61,057 nt of DNA, taken from Pseudomonadota bacterium. GTDB taxonomy: Bacteria > Pseudomonadota > Gammaproteobacteria > Pseudomonadales > Azotimanducaceae. Shown piece by piece: positions 45,964 to 53,682 of this stretch. The stretch is from contig JACZXA010000003.1 in NCBI GenBank assembly GCA_022571865.1, positions 1-61,057 on the forward strand, read 5' to 3'. A program made the position numbers and the translations under genes. The first letter of the stretch is position 1; each line of letters opens with the position of its first letter. Under the pieces are notes generated by a model, which had not been told where the DNA came from, did not search any database, and was given only the letters and a program-made list of their open reading frames with translations.

Positions 45964-46584
45964 TCAGGGTATCAGCAGTGCCGCGACAAAATCGGCGTGC
46001 GCTTCGATGGCCTCCGGGTCGCGGGGATCGACGCCGGTTAGTCGGTAACAGTTCGCGGGGACCGAGAAGATGAGAGTGCTCGCTCCGAGAAGTGCGAAAA
46101 GCGCGTGTGGCAACTTACGCTCATCGCCGCCAGCGACCCGGAGCATCCCGAGTTGGTTCATCATCTCGAAGGCCGGTCGGATATGCGTATCGACGAGCCA
46201 GTCCGTTCGCTCATCGAAACGGTGGCCCTGATCGACGATGAAGCGGAAGAACTCGGGGTGTGCCGCCATCGTGCGCACGTAAGTTCGAATGAGCTCCCGC
46301 GCTCGTTCGTCCGGGCTGACCTCCATGGCGGCGGTCAGGCGCTCGACGACACCTTCCCGCAGCGTGCCGAAGACTTGATCCGCCGCCGCACGCCAGAGCG
46401 AGTCCTTATTTCGGAAGTGGTAGGTGAGGAGACCCTGCTCGACTCCAGCTTGGCGCGCGATCTCGCGAGTGCTGGCTGCCTCGAACCCGCGGTTGGCAAA
46501 TGCCGTCACGGCAGCCGTCACGATCCTGCTGCGTGTCGCGTCGGCGTGTGCGGCTGGTCGCCGCTTGGTAGGGATTTTCGCCAT
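45964..46584 (-). CDS. TetR family transcriptional regulator
   Basis: A 206-residue repressor-type protein. The N-terminal helix-turn-helix is RSRIVTAAVTAFANRGFEAA followed by TREIARQAGVEQGLLTYHFR (residues 18-62). The C-terminal ligand/dimer domain contains RTYVRTMAAHPEFFRFIVDQ, a pattern of the TetR_C family. It is divergent from the COQ4-like gene with 78 bp between the starts, and a symmetrical motif pair in that gap is the likely operator. It probably represses its neighbour and itself. The ligand is unknown. Confidence 0.9.
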   Translation of the reverse strand: MAKIPTKRRPAAHADATRSRIVTAAVTAFANRGFEAASTREIARQAGVEQGLLTYHFRNKDSLWRAAADQVFGTLREGVVERLTAAMEVSPDERARELIRTYVRTMAAHPEFFRFIVDQGHRFDERTDWLVDTHIRPAFEMMNQLGMLRVAGGDERKLPHALFALLGASTLIFSVPANCYRLTGVDPRDPEAIEAHADFVAALLIP

Positions 46585-46590
46585 CAAGCT

Positions 46591-46645
46591 AATTTAGTCA
46601 CTTGACATAATCTCTGCAAGATGTATTTTGTCAATCGACCTAATT
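46591..46645 (+). promoter_or_regulatory. Promoter with paired TetR operator half-sites
   Basis: TTGACA (46602-46607) and TATTTT (46624-46629) with a 16-bp spacer form a plus-strand promoter for the COQ4-like gene. Two 17-bp sequences, 46591-46607 and 46629-46645, are inverted copies matching at 13 of 17 positions (AATT..GTC..TTGACA). They overlap the -35 box and abut the -10 box, which is ideal for repression by the divergent TetR protein. Confidence 0.6.
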
Positions 46646-46662
46646 GATGAGGGCACGAAAAG

Positions 46663-47652
46663 ATGCAGCTCCATCGACCCGATCTACGCTCGGTTCCACA
46701 TCAACTCCGTGCTTTGGTGACGATCGCTCGCGCTGCTAGGGACGGTTTTGGCCCACCCCAGCGTGCGCTCGTCTGCGCGATGCAAAACGTGATTTTTCGC
46801 ACGAACGAGGATCTCGATGATTTGCAGCCGATCTCACCAGCCGAGTTGGCGGGTCACGTCGAACAGGGGAATCAAGCCCTCCAGCTGATTCGCTTGATGA
46901 TCGTCGTGTGTGTCGCAGACGGGCCACCGTGCCTCGACCAGGTGTCGCTGGTTGCGGCATTCGCCGCCGCCCTTGCAACGGACGAGCCTGCTGTAAGGGT
47001 CATGGCCCACCTCGCGAAAGGACGGCTGCTCCGCTTCCGGCTCGCCTTCCTGCGCCGCTCCCACATCCGTCATTACTTTCGCAACACTTATCGGATGTCG
47101 GGTGGCTTCCTGCCTGTGATTGCCGCGGTGCTTCGGTTCCGCGGTGTACTCGGCGAGGACACGGCGACAGTCTCACGCTTTAAGGCACTCGAGACGCTTC
47201 CCCACGAGACGCTCGGTTACCAGTTCTTCCGCCACTGTGTCGATGCCGGAATCGCGTTCCCGGGTGAGAAAGAAGGCTTTCCCGAAGGCGCGATCTTCCA
47301 CGACGTTACCCACGTGTTGAGCGGCTACGACACCTCGGCACAAGGCGAGCTCAAGAACGCGGCCTTCCAGGCCGGATATACCAAGGCGGGCCACGACTTT
47401 TTCACCTGGCTGATTGCCATGGTTTTGCACGGGGCGCGGGTCAATCTGACGCCGTTTCCGATGCCGAACATCGAAGGTCTTTTAGGGGAGGAAGGGTTGG
47501 CCGAGTGCATGCTCCGCGAGCTCGAACGAGGTAATTCTGTGAAGGTGGATCTCGGCGACGCGTGGGACTTCTGGGACTATGCTGAGGTCCCGATCGACGA
47601 GGTGCGCAAGCGGCTCGGTATTCCACCGCGCCAACTCACCAGGGCGGCTTGA
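46663..47652 (+). CDS. COQ4-like protein with TerB-like N-terminus
   Basis: A 329-residue protein. The C-terminal part has the COQ4 zinc motif HDxxH-x11-E: H213, D214, H217 and E229 in FHDVTHVLSGYDTSAQGEL. COQ4 supports ubiquinone biosynthesis by binding and trimming the ring precursor. The first 130 residues are helical and resemble a TerB-like domain (QLIRLMIVVCVADGPP, SLVAAFAAALATDEPAVRVM). No other ubiquinone genes are adjacent. With a dedicated TetR regulator it is more likely a specialised paralogue than the housekeeping factor. Confidence 0.7.
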   Translation: MQLHRPDLRSVPHQLRALVTIARAARDGFGPPQRALVCAMQNVIFRTNEDLDDLQPISPAELAGHVEQGNQALQLIRLMIVVCVADGPPCLDQVSLVAAFAAALATDEPAVRVMAHLAKGRLLRFRLAFLRRSHIRHYFRNTYRMSGGFLPVIAAVLRFRGVLGEDTATVSRFKALETLPHETLGYQFFRHCVDAGIAFPGEKEGFPEGAIFHDVTHVLSGYDTSAQGELKNAAFQAGYTKAGHDFFTWLIAMVLHGARVNLTPFPMPNIEGLLGEEGLAECMLRELERGNSVKVDLGDAWDFWDYAEVPIDEVRKRLGIPPRQLTRAA

Positions 47653-47801
47653 TCGATGATTTCAGCGTTTGAAAGATTGGAAAACTCTTCTACGTGTCGG
47701 TAGTTCAGGAACGGCACAAAAACATGACTGACGGCTGACCCGAACGGCCGGGATAGGCAAGTTCCTGAGAATAAAAATGCTAGCCTTGTATGGAGTTCAT
47801 G

Positions 47802-47875
47802 GCCGGTTGTGGCCGTTTGTTGCGTTGAGTTAGTCTGCTTTACGGGTCCGCTTTTTTGTGCGCTGCGGAATATAG
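47802..47875 (+). repeat. Array repeat, copy 1
   Basis: The left box GCCGGTTGTGGCCGTTT is followed by GTCTGCTTTACGG and the right box GTCCGCTTTTTTGTGCGCTG then CGGAATA. It lies 65 bp before the first unit's gene (47940) and after the COQ4-like gene, so it marks the left edge of the array. Confidence 0.75.
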
Positions 47876-47939
47876 CCTGTTTCGATATCCACTAGGAAAC
47901 GGATAAGCTAGTCCTGACCTATTCGCGTGAGGAATCAGC

Positions 47940-48680
47940 GTGCCTCAGAACAAAATTTGGAGCTGGATTGGACAGTCTTTTGCGATAGTTGCCAGCATTC
48001 TGTTGGCGTTTGCGATTCAAGCTTGGTGGGAGGAGATACAGGAACGCGAAAACGCGGAACGTATGCTCGCATCGGTACTTGAAGAATACCGAAACAACAT
48101 TGGGGCTGTTCAAAGAGCCAGTAGTCATCGTTATGCGGTCCGCGATGCGATCAACAAACTCTTTGAATTTTCAGCGACCCAAGAAACGCCCGAGCCGGAA
48201 GTAGTAGATGATTTGTTGGGTGCGCTTATGTGGGCCCATTCGCCTGATGCAAATTGGAGTGCGCTAGATACCATGATTGGCGGTGGTCAGCTGGTACTGA
48301 TCGAAAACGCGGAATTGCGAAATCGGTTGGCTGCTATTCACAAGTCGAAAGGGACATTTGAAGTCACGCGGACCATCGACTTTGAACATTTAATCGATGT
48401 GGTGTTTCCCTACTTTCGGGAACACGCGCTCCTGCCACAAATAGCCGTGTCTCGTTCTGCGCTCTATCTTCCAGGCGGGAACGGTGAACCGGTTTACGAA
48501 CACAGCTTTGAGTTAGGCCTGACCCGGAATCATGTAGAGCTACTGAGAGATGGCGTGTTCCTTGGCATCTTGATGGAAAAACTCTGGATTCAGCTCGACG
48601 CAATTAACCGAAATGAACTGTTTCTCGCACAAACGGAAAGTACTATCGATCTTTTGGAGGCGGAGCTTGGCGACAGCTAG
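47940..48680 (+). CDS. Membrane-anchored hypothetical protein (DUF6090-like)
   Basis: A 246-residue protein with one N-terminal membrane helix (GQSFAIVASILLAFAIQAWW) and a long soluble helical domain starting EEIQERENAERMLASVLEEY. This architecture is common in environmental proteobacteria and resembles DUF6090, with no known function. It should be anchored in the inner membrane. The GTG at 47940 has GAGGAA about 7 bp upstream. First unit of the array, between repeat copies 1 and 2. Confidence 0.7.
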   Translation: MPQNKIWSWIGQSFAIVASILLAFAIQAWWEEIQERENAERMLASVLEEYRNNIGAVQRASSHRYAVRDAINKLFEFSATQETPEPEVVDDLLGALMWAHSPDANWSALDTMIGGGQLVLIENAELRNRLAAIHKSKGTFEVTRTIDFEHLIDVVFPYFREHALLPQIAVSRSALYLPGGNGEPVYEHSFELGLTRNHVELLRDGVFLGILMEKLWIQLDAINRNELFLAQTESTIDLLEAELGDS

Positions 48681-48735
48681 CAGTCTGTTTCCGACCACGC
48701 CCCGAAAAACTGGGTGGAGTGTTTTAAAAAAACAG

Positions 48736-48804
48736 TCCGGTTGTGGCCGTTCAGGCATGAAAAACAGCTGATTTCTGATGGCTGCTTTTTGTTGCGGTGC
48801 AACG
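48736..48804 (+). repeat. Array repeat, copy 2
   Basis: The left box TCCGGTTGTGGCCGTTCAGG is followed by the CATGAAAAACA middle subtype, with the right box GCTGCTTTTTGTTGCGGTGC. The terminal CGGAATA is lost. Position: between the membrane protein and nucleotidyltransferase genes. Confidence 0.75.
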
Positions 48805-48941
48805 AGAAACCTATATCCGGTACCTTCAGGTCGGCCCTGAGAATCGCTTGTTCTACGTCTGAAAGGCATTCGAAGTCGACATGGCAACTGCAGCCCCCGG
48901 GTATGATGTAGTGCCGCTTTCAGTCTGACTTAGAGGTTCCA

Positions 48942-49703
48942 ATGCTGAAGTTCCCAACGCAGTATCACGAGGAGGTTGCAACAAGCGTTGCCAAATACGC
49001 CGACCGCCTCGACGGTGTAGACACAGTTCTCGTGGTCAACTCTTGCGCACGCGGGCAAGCCGTACCAGAGAGCGACTTGGATATGGCAATACTAATGATC
49101 CCGCCCGTCGACGAGAAGGCACTGGAAGCTGAGTGGTTGGTACACAAGTCGTCGGATGTGAATCTGAAGAAGTTCTGCAACCGATCACCGTTTTCGGCAA
49201 TACATCTCGACTTTTTCGACGGCTCGTTTACCGCAGCTGTTTGGGATGATGGTGGAGGTCCGGACGACTTTGAGATTGAGATCGGAAACCGAATCGCTTA
49301 TGCGTCTCCGCTAGTCCAGAGCGGGCATCGTCTCGTCGAACTGCGCGAGAGGTGGCTACCGTACTACGAAACGCAACTTCGCGATTCCAGACTACAGGTC
49401 GCCCGAGACGCATGCTCTTACGACCTCGAATTCGTTCCTTTCTATGTGGACAGAGGACTTTACCTGCAAGCGTTCGACCGATTGTACAAGGCGTTTCGGG
49501 AGTACCTCCAAGCTTTGTTCATCGCGCACAGGACCTATCCGCTTGCGTACAACAAATGGTTAGAGGAACAATTGGGCTGGATCGGACGGCCCGAACTCCT
49601 CGATCCACTCCTAGGTACGCTCAGTGTGCCGAACTTGAGATCCGGTGATCTTAACAACAATGCTGCGGCTCTCCGAGAATTGGTCGACGATCTGATTGAC
49701 TGA
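48942..49703 (+). CDS. Nucleotidyltransferase-domain protein
   Basis: A 253-residue protein with a polymerase-beta-type nucleotidyltransferase core. NSCARGQAVPESDLDMAILM carries the metal-binding DxD (SDLDMAI), and the third acidic residue is probably in AIHLDFFDG. The usual GS opening is NSCARG here. The C-terminal half is helical (LYLQAFDRLYKAFREYLQAL), like a HEPN/kanamycin-nucleotidyltransferase helical domain. It may adenylylate a small molecule or act as a toxin-like enzyme; neither is shown. The ATG has GAGG upstream. Second unit. Confidence 0.75.
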   Translation: MLKFPTQYHEEVATSVAKYADRLDGVDTVLVVNSCARGQAVPESDLDMAILMIPPVDEKALEAEWLVHKSSDVNLKKFCNRSPFSAIHLDFFDGSFTAAVWDDGGGPDDFEIEIGNRIAYASPLVQSGHRLVELRERWLPYYETQLRDSRLQVARDACSYDLEFVPFYVDRGLYLQAFDRLYKAFREYLQALFIAHRTYPLAYNKWLEEQLGWIGRPELLDPLLGTLSVPNLRSGDLNNNAAALRELVDDLID

Positions 49704-49728
49704 TTTATTTGACTTGGTATTCGCCGTT

Positions 49729-49804
49729 ACTTCCGATGCTGGCCGATTTTGTCTGCCGAAAAGCCGGACATAGGTGGCCGCTTTTTGTTGCGGTGCGGGA
49801 TAAA
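49729..49804 (+). repeat. Array repeat, copy 3
   Basis: The left box ACTTCCGATGCTGGCCGATT is followed by a GTCTGCCG middle and the right box GGCCGCTTTTTGTTGCGGTG then CGGGATA. It separates the nucleotidyltransferase and NTF2-like genes. Confidence 0.75.
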
Positions 49805-49898
49805 TCTTTTCCACCTCTACATTGGAACCTTCTCCATAGCGGACGAGCATAATGCGTGTCTGGCTAGCAGGTAAAATTCTACGGAGGAAGATAGAAGG

Positions 49899-50261
49899 AT
49901 GAACAGAGATGAAATGATTTCCGTTGTCGAAAGTTACATCAACGGACTTGGTATGGGAGACTTTTCGGCGGTGCCGTTCGCGACAGACGTAGCCTTACAA
50001 GGGCCACTTGCAGAAAGAATCCAAGGCCAGGAAGCGATAGACTTTTTGTCTGGATTGTTTCCAATCATGCGTGGTGCCGAGATCGTCCAGCACATAGTCG
50101 AGGGGGAATTTGTAGCGACGGTGTTTATTCTGGAGACTTCCAATGGAAAAACACAGATATTCGACAAATTCCGTATCGTCGATGGCCAGCTAAAGGAGAT
50201 CAATCCCTACTACGATCCTTCCGTGTTGAACGAAGCACTTGCCTCTTTGTCTACGAGCTAA
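49899..50261 (+). CDS. NTF2-like (SnoaL-type) protein
   Basis: A 120-residue single-domain protein of the NTF2/SnoaL superfamily. The N-terminal helices are MISVVESYINGLGMGDFSAV, then ATDVALQGPLAERIQGQEAI and DFLSGLFPIM, and the beta-sheet ends with FDKFRIVDGQLKEINPYYDP. The fold forms a pocket that binds or converts hydrophobic small molecules; no catalytic residues can be assigned. GGAGGAAG precedes the ATG. Third unit. Confidence 0.8.
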   Translation: MNRDEMISVVESYINGLGMGDFSAVPFATDVALQGPLAERIQGQEAIDFLSGLFPIMRGAEIVQHIVEGEFVATVFILETSNGKTQIFDKFRIVDGQLKEINPYYDPSVLNEALASLSTS

Positions 50262-50278
50262 GAACTAGGGTAAGACCC

Positions 50279-50338
50279 CTCATGGCCGTTCCTGCTCGAA
50301 AACGAGCTGGTTTATCCGTTCGCTTTCCATTGCTGGAA
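50279..50338 (+). repeat. Array repeat, degenerate copy 4
   Basis: Only parts remain: ATGGCCGTTC at the left and TCCGTTCGCTTTCCATTGCT then GGAA at the right. Its position between the NTF2-like and GST-like genes is where the array pattern predicts a copy. Confidence 0.45.
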
Positions 50339-50448
50339 CCATTCCGATAGGGATTCCCATTTTAGCCTGGGATTGCGCAGTGTCGTTGCTGAGATCTGAA
50401 GCCTCTTGGATAATATAGTGATAGGTAGATAACACCGGAGACGAGAAC

Positions 50449-51228
50449 GTGATTCAGCTATTCGATCTACCACTCTCTCCTTATGCGCAGAAAGTAAAAC
50501 TTGCCCTGCTTGAGAAAAACATTCCTTTCGATGTACATGGGGTAAACCTGCTTCAGCCTGACGCAACCTTTCTTTCGGTCAGTCCCCGCCGTCAAGCTCC
50601 AGTTCTGCTATGCGATGATATTGCTGTATTCGATTCGACCATTATTCTTGAATTTATCGAAGACAGTTGGCCAGAAAGACCACTGCTTCCACAAGATGCG
50701 GCTTTGCGAGCAAACGCCAGAATGGTCGAAGATGTCTGCGACACGACCTACGACGCGATTAATTGGTCAGTGATGGTGGCCGCAGAACGTGCGGACTCGG
50801 GTTCGGCTCAAACGATCAATCGCAAAGCAACTTCTCAGGTAAACGAAATCAACGCCTGGTTAGAGTCCCGGTTAGATTCTGACGGCTGGTTTGGTGGTCT
50901 GGATGCGCTTTGGACGGACATATGCGTATACCCTTTCGTCAATGCTGCGGCGTCGCAAGGCAACAAACCAAAGTCGGGTAGTAAACTTGAGGTGTGGCTC
51001 CACCGCATGCGGGGTAGGGCAAGCGCCGCGCGCGTTCGTAATGACATACGTGTCTATCTTGAAGAGCTACGGGAAAGGTCTTCCACCACATCCTCAAAGA
51101 TTGGGGTACGACGCCGAACTTTTCGAGATCACCGTCTGGAATGGATGATGGTAAATGGTGGAAAAGAAATCGTCCTCAGCGGTATAGAAGAAGGCACTGC
51201 AACCTACACGGAAATCATTTTTTTGTAA
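50449..51228 (+). CDS. Glutathione S-transferase-like protein
   Basis: A 259-residue protein with an N-terminal thioredoxin-fold GST domain (LFDLPLSPYAQKVKLALLEK; glutathione-binding VSPRRQAPVLLCDDIAVFDS with the D-S pair) and a helical C-terminal domain. SPYAQKV places Ser/Tyr near the usual activating residue. The last 40 residues (RTFRDHRLEWMMVNGGKEIV) form an extension known from a subset of bacterial GST-like proteins. The GTG at 50449 has GGAGACGAG upstream. Fourth unit. Confidence 0.82.
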   Translation: MIQLFDLPLSPYAQKVKLALLEKNIPFDVHGVNLLQPDATFLSVSPRRQAPVLLCDDIAVFDSTIILEFIEDSWPERPLLPQDAALRANARMVEDVCDTTYDAINWSVMVAAERADSGSAQTINRKATSQVNEINAWLESRLDSDGWFGGLDALWTDICVYPFVNAAASQGNKPKSGSKLEVWLHRMRGRASAARVRNDIRVYLEELRERSSTTSSKIGVRRRTFRDHRLEWMMVNGGKEIVLSGIEEGTATYTEIIFL

Positions 51229-51243
51229 GTTGGGTACTGCTAA

Positions 51244-51320
51244 AAACTTCCGGTTCTGGCCGATTATGTCTGCTTGAGAGCGTGATTTAGGGGTCCGCTT
51301 TTTTGTGCGGTGCGAGATAG
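51244..51320 (+). repeat. Array repeat, copy 5
   Basis: One of the best-preserved copies: AAACTTCCGGTTCTGGCCGA, the middle TTATGTCTGCTTGAGAGCGT, and the right box GTCCGCTTTTTTGTGCGGTG then CGAGATA. It follows the GST-like gene by 16 bp. Confidence 0.8.
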
Positions 51321-51425
51321 AACTGAATGGCTGTGCCTAGACGGAGCCTTCCTCCAGTGCGGTGACTAAAAATCGTACTAAAACGAAGCGCTTGGTGCCC
51401 GTAGCGGACAAAGTCGCTCGCGTCC

Positions 51426-51929
51426 TTATGATCCCACGCGATCCGACTCCATCCGGGAGATGAGGTAGTTTTCAACGCGAGGAGCGAAGACCCTGCCTTT
51501 GTGCTTTTCCCACCAGTCCTGTACGCCGGGCATGAGGAAAATTCTGTAAATCTCGTCCATGTAGCGTCTATATGTCTCTTCGTTTTTCCAAACGCCCAGG
51601 TCTCGATGAACCAGGACGGTGTCTAGAATCCCGAAATACATTCCGATCAGGAAATTGAACCGAGTCTGCTCTATGTGGGGCATCGAGCCGTACTCACGCA
51701 TCCCTTCATAGAAAATTTTCCATGTATCCTCGTTTGAAGCCGTCGCATTTGTGTAATTCGTCCAGAGTTGTGTGATTTGTGTATAGCTGTCCACGCTCGA
51801 TTGCCGTACCGAGGCTCGGAGCTGAATTCCAACAAACGTTAGCGACCCAACGACAGCAGCTGCCGCGATGAGCCCACCGATCCCACCAAGAAACTCTCCC
51901 CAAGCTGCCAATTCCTGAATATCCATCAC
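51426..51929 (-). CDS. Membrane-anchored hypothetical protein
   Basis: A 167-residue protein with an N-terminal hydrophobic helix (FLGGIGGLIAAAAVVGSLTF, then VGIQLRASVRQSSVDSYTQI) and a soluble helical domain. The opening ELAAWGEFLGGI and the turn into a SVDSYTQ helix are shared with a large group of short proteobacterial membrane proteins of unknown function. It is one of two minus-strand genes in the array, between copies 5 and 6. The ATG at 51929 or 51926. Confidence 0.65.
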   Translation of the reverse strand: MMDIQELAAWGEFLGGIGGLIAAAAVVGSLTFVGIQLRASVRQSSVDSYTQITQLWTNYTNATASNEDTWKIFYEGMREYGSMPHIEQTRFNFLIGMYFGILDTVLVHRDLGVWKNEETYRRYMDEIYRIFLMPGVQDWWEKHKGRVFAPRVENYLISRMESDRVGS

Positions 51930-51971
51930 TTACCTCACAAATAACCGGAACCCCAGATTCTGAAGGAAATC

Positions 51972-52050
51972 AGTTTCGGCTGCTCGTGGCCGATTGTGTC
52001 TGCTTTAGAGCGTGATTTAGGTATCTGCTTTTTGTTGCGGTGCGGAATAT
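51972..52050 (+). repeat. Array repeat, copy 6
   Basis: AGTTTCGGCTGCTCGTGGCC, the middle GTGTCTGCTTTAGAGCGTGA nearly identical to copy 5, and the right box ATCTGCTTTTTGTTGCGGTG then CGGAATA. It is in the same orientation as the others although the gene before it is on the minus strand. Confidence 0.78.
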
Positions 52051-52075
52051 ATCCATCCCTTCCCCTGGTACGCAG

Positions 52076-52426
52076 TCATCCAGCCAGAAGAATAGCCACC
52101 AATACGACGGCAAAGGAGCCGCAGAGCAAAGCTATTATTCTGGTATAAAGTTGTTGAAGCTCGCGTTCGCGCAGAGTCACAGTTTCCAGCACCGTGGTCA
52201 ATTGCGTGTAGATTTCGGCTTTTATCTTGGCACGATCGTGGCGGTTCTTTACCGATTTAGCGGCAGCCCGTGCCATATGGGATGCCAAGTTTTTCGCCGC
52301 AAGTTTCACACGACCGTCGCGCTTGCTGCGGGTAGCTTCACCGACAGGCCACATCGTATCACTCAAGGCTTTTGAGAATTCGCCCAATTGCGCCTCACAG
52401 GGTTGCGCTTCCTGTAATTCAGCCAT
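52076..52426 (-). CDS. Tail-anchored small membrane protein
   Basis: A 116-residue protein, mostly helical and basic (RDGRVKLAAKNLASHMARAA, VKNRHDRAKIKAEIYTQLTT), ending in one membrane helix (IIALLCGSFAVVLVAILLAG). It should sit in the inner membrane with its N-terminus in the cytoplasm. AAGGAG lies 7 bp before the ATG. It is divergent from the methyltransferase-like gene (190 bp apart). No family recognised. Confidence 0.6.
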   Translation of the reverse strand: MAELQEAQPCEAQLGEFSKALSDTMWPVGEATRSKRDGRVKLAAKNLASHMARAAAKSVKNRHDRAKIKAEIYTQLTTVLETVTLRERELQQLYTRIIALLCGSFAVVLVAILLAG

Positions 52427-52616
52427 CTTTCTCTCCTTTTCAATTCATCATCTACAAGAAAGAAAACGCGAACCGAGACCCAGGTCTCGAAAAGCACGAG
52501 GCAGCGTGATACCAATATCATCGGAAACCGTCAGTAGTCCTGGGGATGAGACAAGCTTACTGGAATCGAGACATCAGTGTCCTATATTGACCGCAAAGCT
52601 GTTAGGAAAGAATCCG

Positions 52617-53351
52617 ATGCAATTTGCCAAATCCATCGGTTCGAAATTCAGTAAGGAAGCATTTCGCTCGCGCAAAGCCGTGTATGGCCGTCAGTACGGT
52701 TTCGACTGGTATATTCGCCAGATGCTCAAGAGCGAGGCGGATGCCATATCCCCTGATACCGTGGCTGAGCTATACGCTCACTGGGGTGATCCGTTAACTC
52801 AGAACGCTGAGAGCTACTTGCGAAGTTGCATGGCAGAGGCGGCTCGCTGCGAGGGGCCGATTCTGCAATGTGGTACTAGTTTGCTTACGTTGATGCTTGG
52901 CGTTACCTGCAAAATCTCGGGAGAGGAAAAGGCCAATCATCTATGGTGCTTGGAAAACGATAATCATTGGGCAAATGTGATCCGCTCGTGGTTGACTCAA
53001 TACTCGATCGGCAACGCCCACGTGATAGCGACCAGGGCAAAGATGTTCGAGGAGTATATCTGGTACGCCATCGACCCAACTCGTTTGGCCGACAAATTCT
53101 CTCTGGTCATCTGTGACGGGGCGCGCGCCACGCCAAAAGGTGTGATCGGTGTGCTGGAACGCCTGGAAGATAGACTTGCATCCAATTGCATCATTCTGAC
53201 CCGGAACGTGACCAAGCGGGCCGACCTCAAACACATCAATGGCTGGGCCAAAGTACGGGGTGCTACTTTTGTGGTGGTGGACAAGAAGGAAGCTTTCATA
53301 AAGCTTTCTCTGCACACACAAGAACCCATGGAGGCACAACAGCAGCTTTAA
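52617..53351 (+). CDS. Methyltransferase-fold protein
   Basis: A 244-residue protein with a class I methyltransferase-like Rossmann core. CEGPILQCGTSLLTLMLGVT occupies the motif I position, although the usual GxGxG is reduced to CGTS. HLWCLENDNHWANVIRSWLT gives the acidic residue ending strand 2, and FSLVICDGA follows at the motif IV position. The substrate is unknown, and SAM binding is inferred from the fold only. ATG 52617 with AGGAAAG about 8 bp upstream is chosen over a longer frame that overlaps the divergent gene. It lies between repeat copies 6 and 7. Confidence 0.65.
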   Translation: MQFAKSIGSKFSKEAFRSRKAVYGRQYGFDWYIRQMLKSEADAISPDTVAELYAHWGDPLTQNAESYLRSCMAEAARCEGPILQCGTSLLTLMLGVTCKISGEEKANHLWCLENDNHWANVIRSWLTQYSIGNAHVIATRAKMFEEYIWYAIDPTRLADKFSLVICDGARATPKGVIGVLERLEDRLASNCIILTRNVTKRADLKHINGWAKVRGATFVVVDKKEAFIKLSLHTQEPMEAQQQL

Positions 53352-53682
53352 TCTGGTGAGCGCAGTCCTTCATAGACCGCTTTGAGGTCTCTCAAAGCTG
53401 TTGCACCACTGTGGCAGCGTGAGGATGGAGGTATTCGAATTACGACCCTCCTCGTCGAGGGAGTAATTGGTCGGGAACGAGAGGTTTGGAGGTATGGCTG
53501 TCGGAGCACCGGTTGGTTGATTCAGAGGTCCATCGAGGAACGACTTGGGTCAGCTACAAATATGGAAGACTAACCACTGCAAAAACTTCCGCTGTTGGCC
53601 GTTCAGGCATGAAAAATATCTCGATTTGATGTCCGCTTTTTATTGCGGTGCCGAATAATTTGCTATAGCGATATGGCTTCAG
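53352..53682. other. Intergenic stretch containing array repeat copy 7
   Basis: A short open frame (53382-53573) has no recognisable motif and is not called. The only identified element is the repeat copy at 53584-53657. Confidence 0.4.
53584..53657 (+). repeat. Array repeat, copy 7
   Basis: AAACTTCCGCTGTTGGCCGT followed by the TCAGGCATGAAAAATA middle shared with copies 2 and 9, and the right box GTCCGCTTTTTATTGCGGTG then CCGAATA. It ends about 25 bp before the next open frame. Confidence 0.78.
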
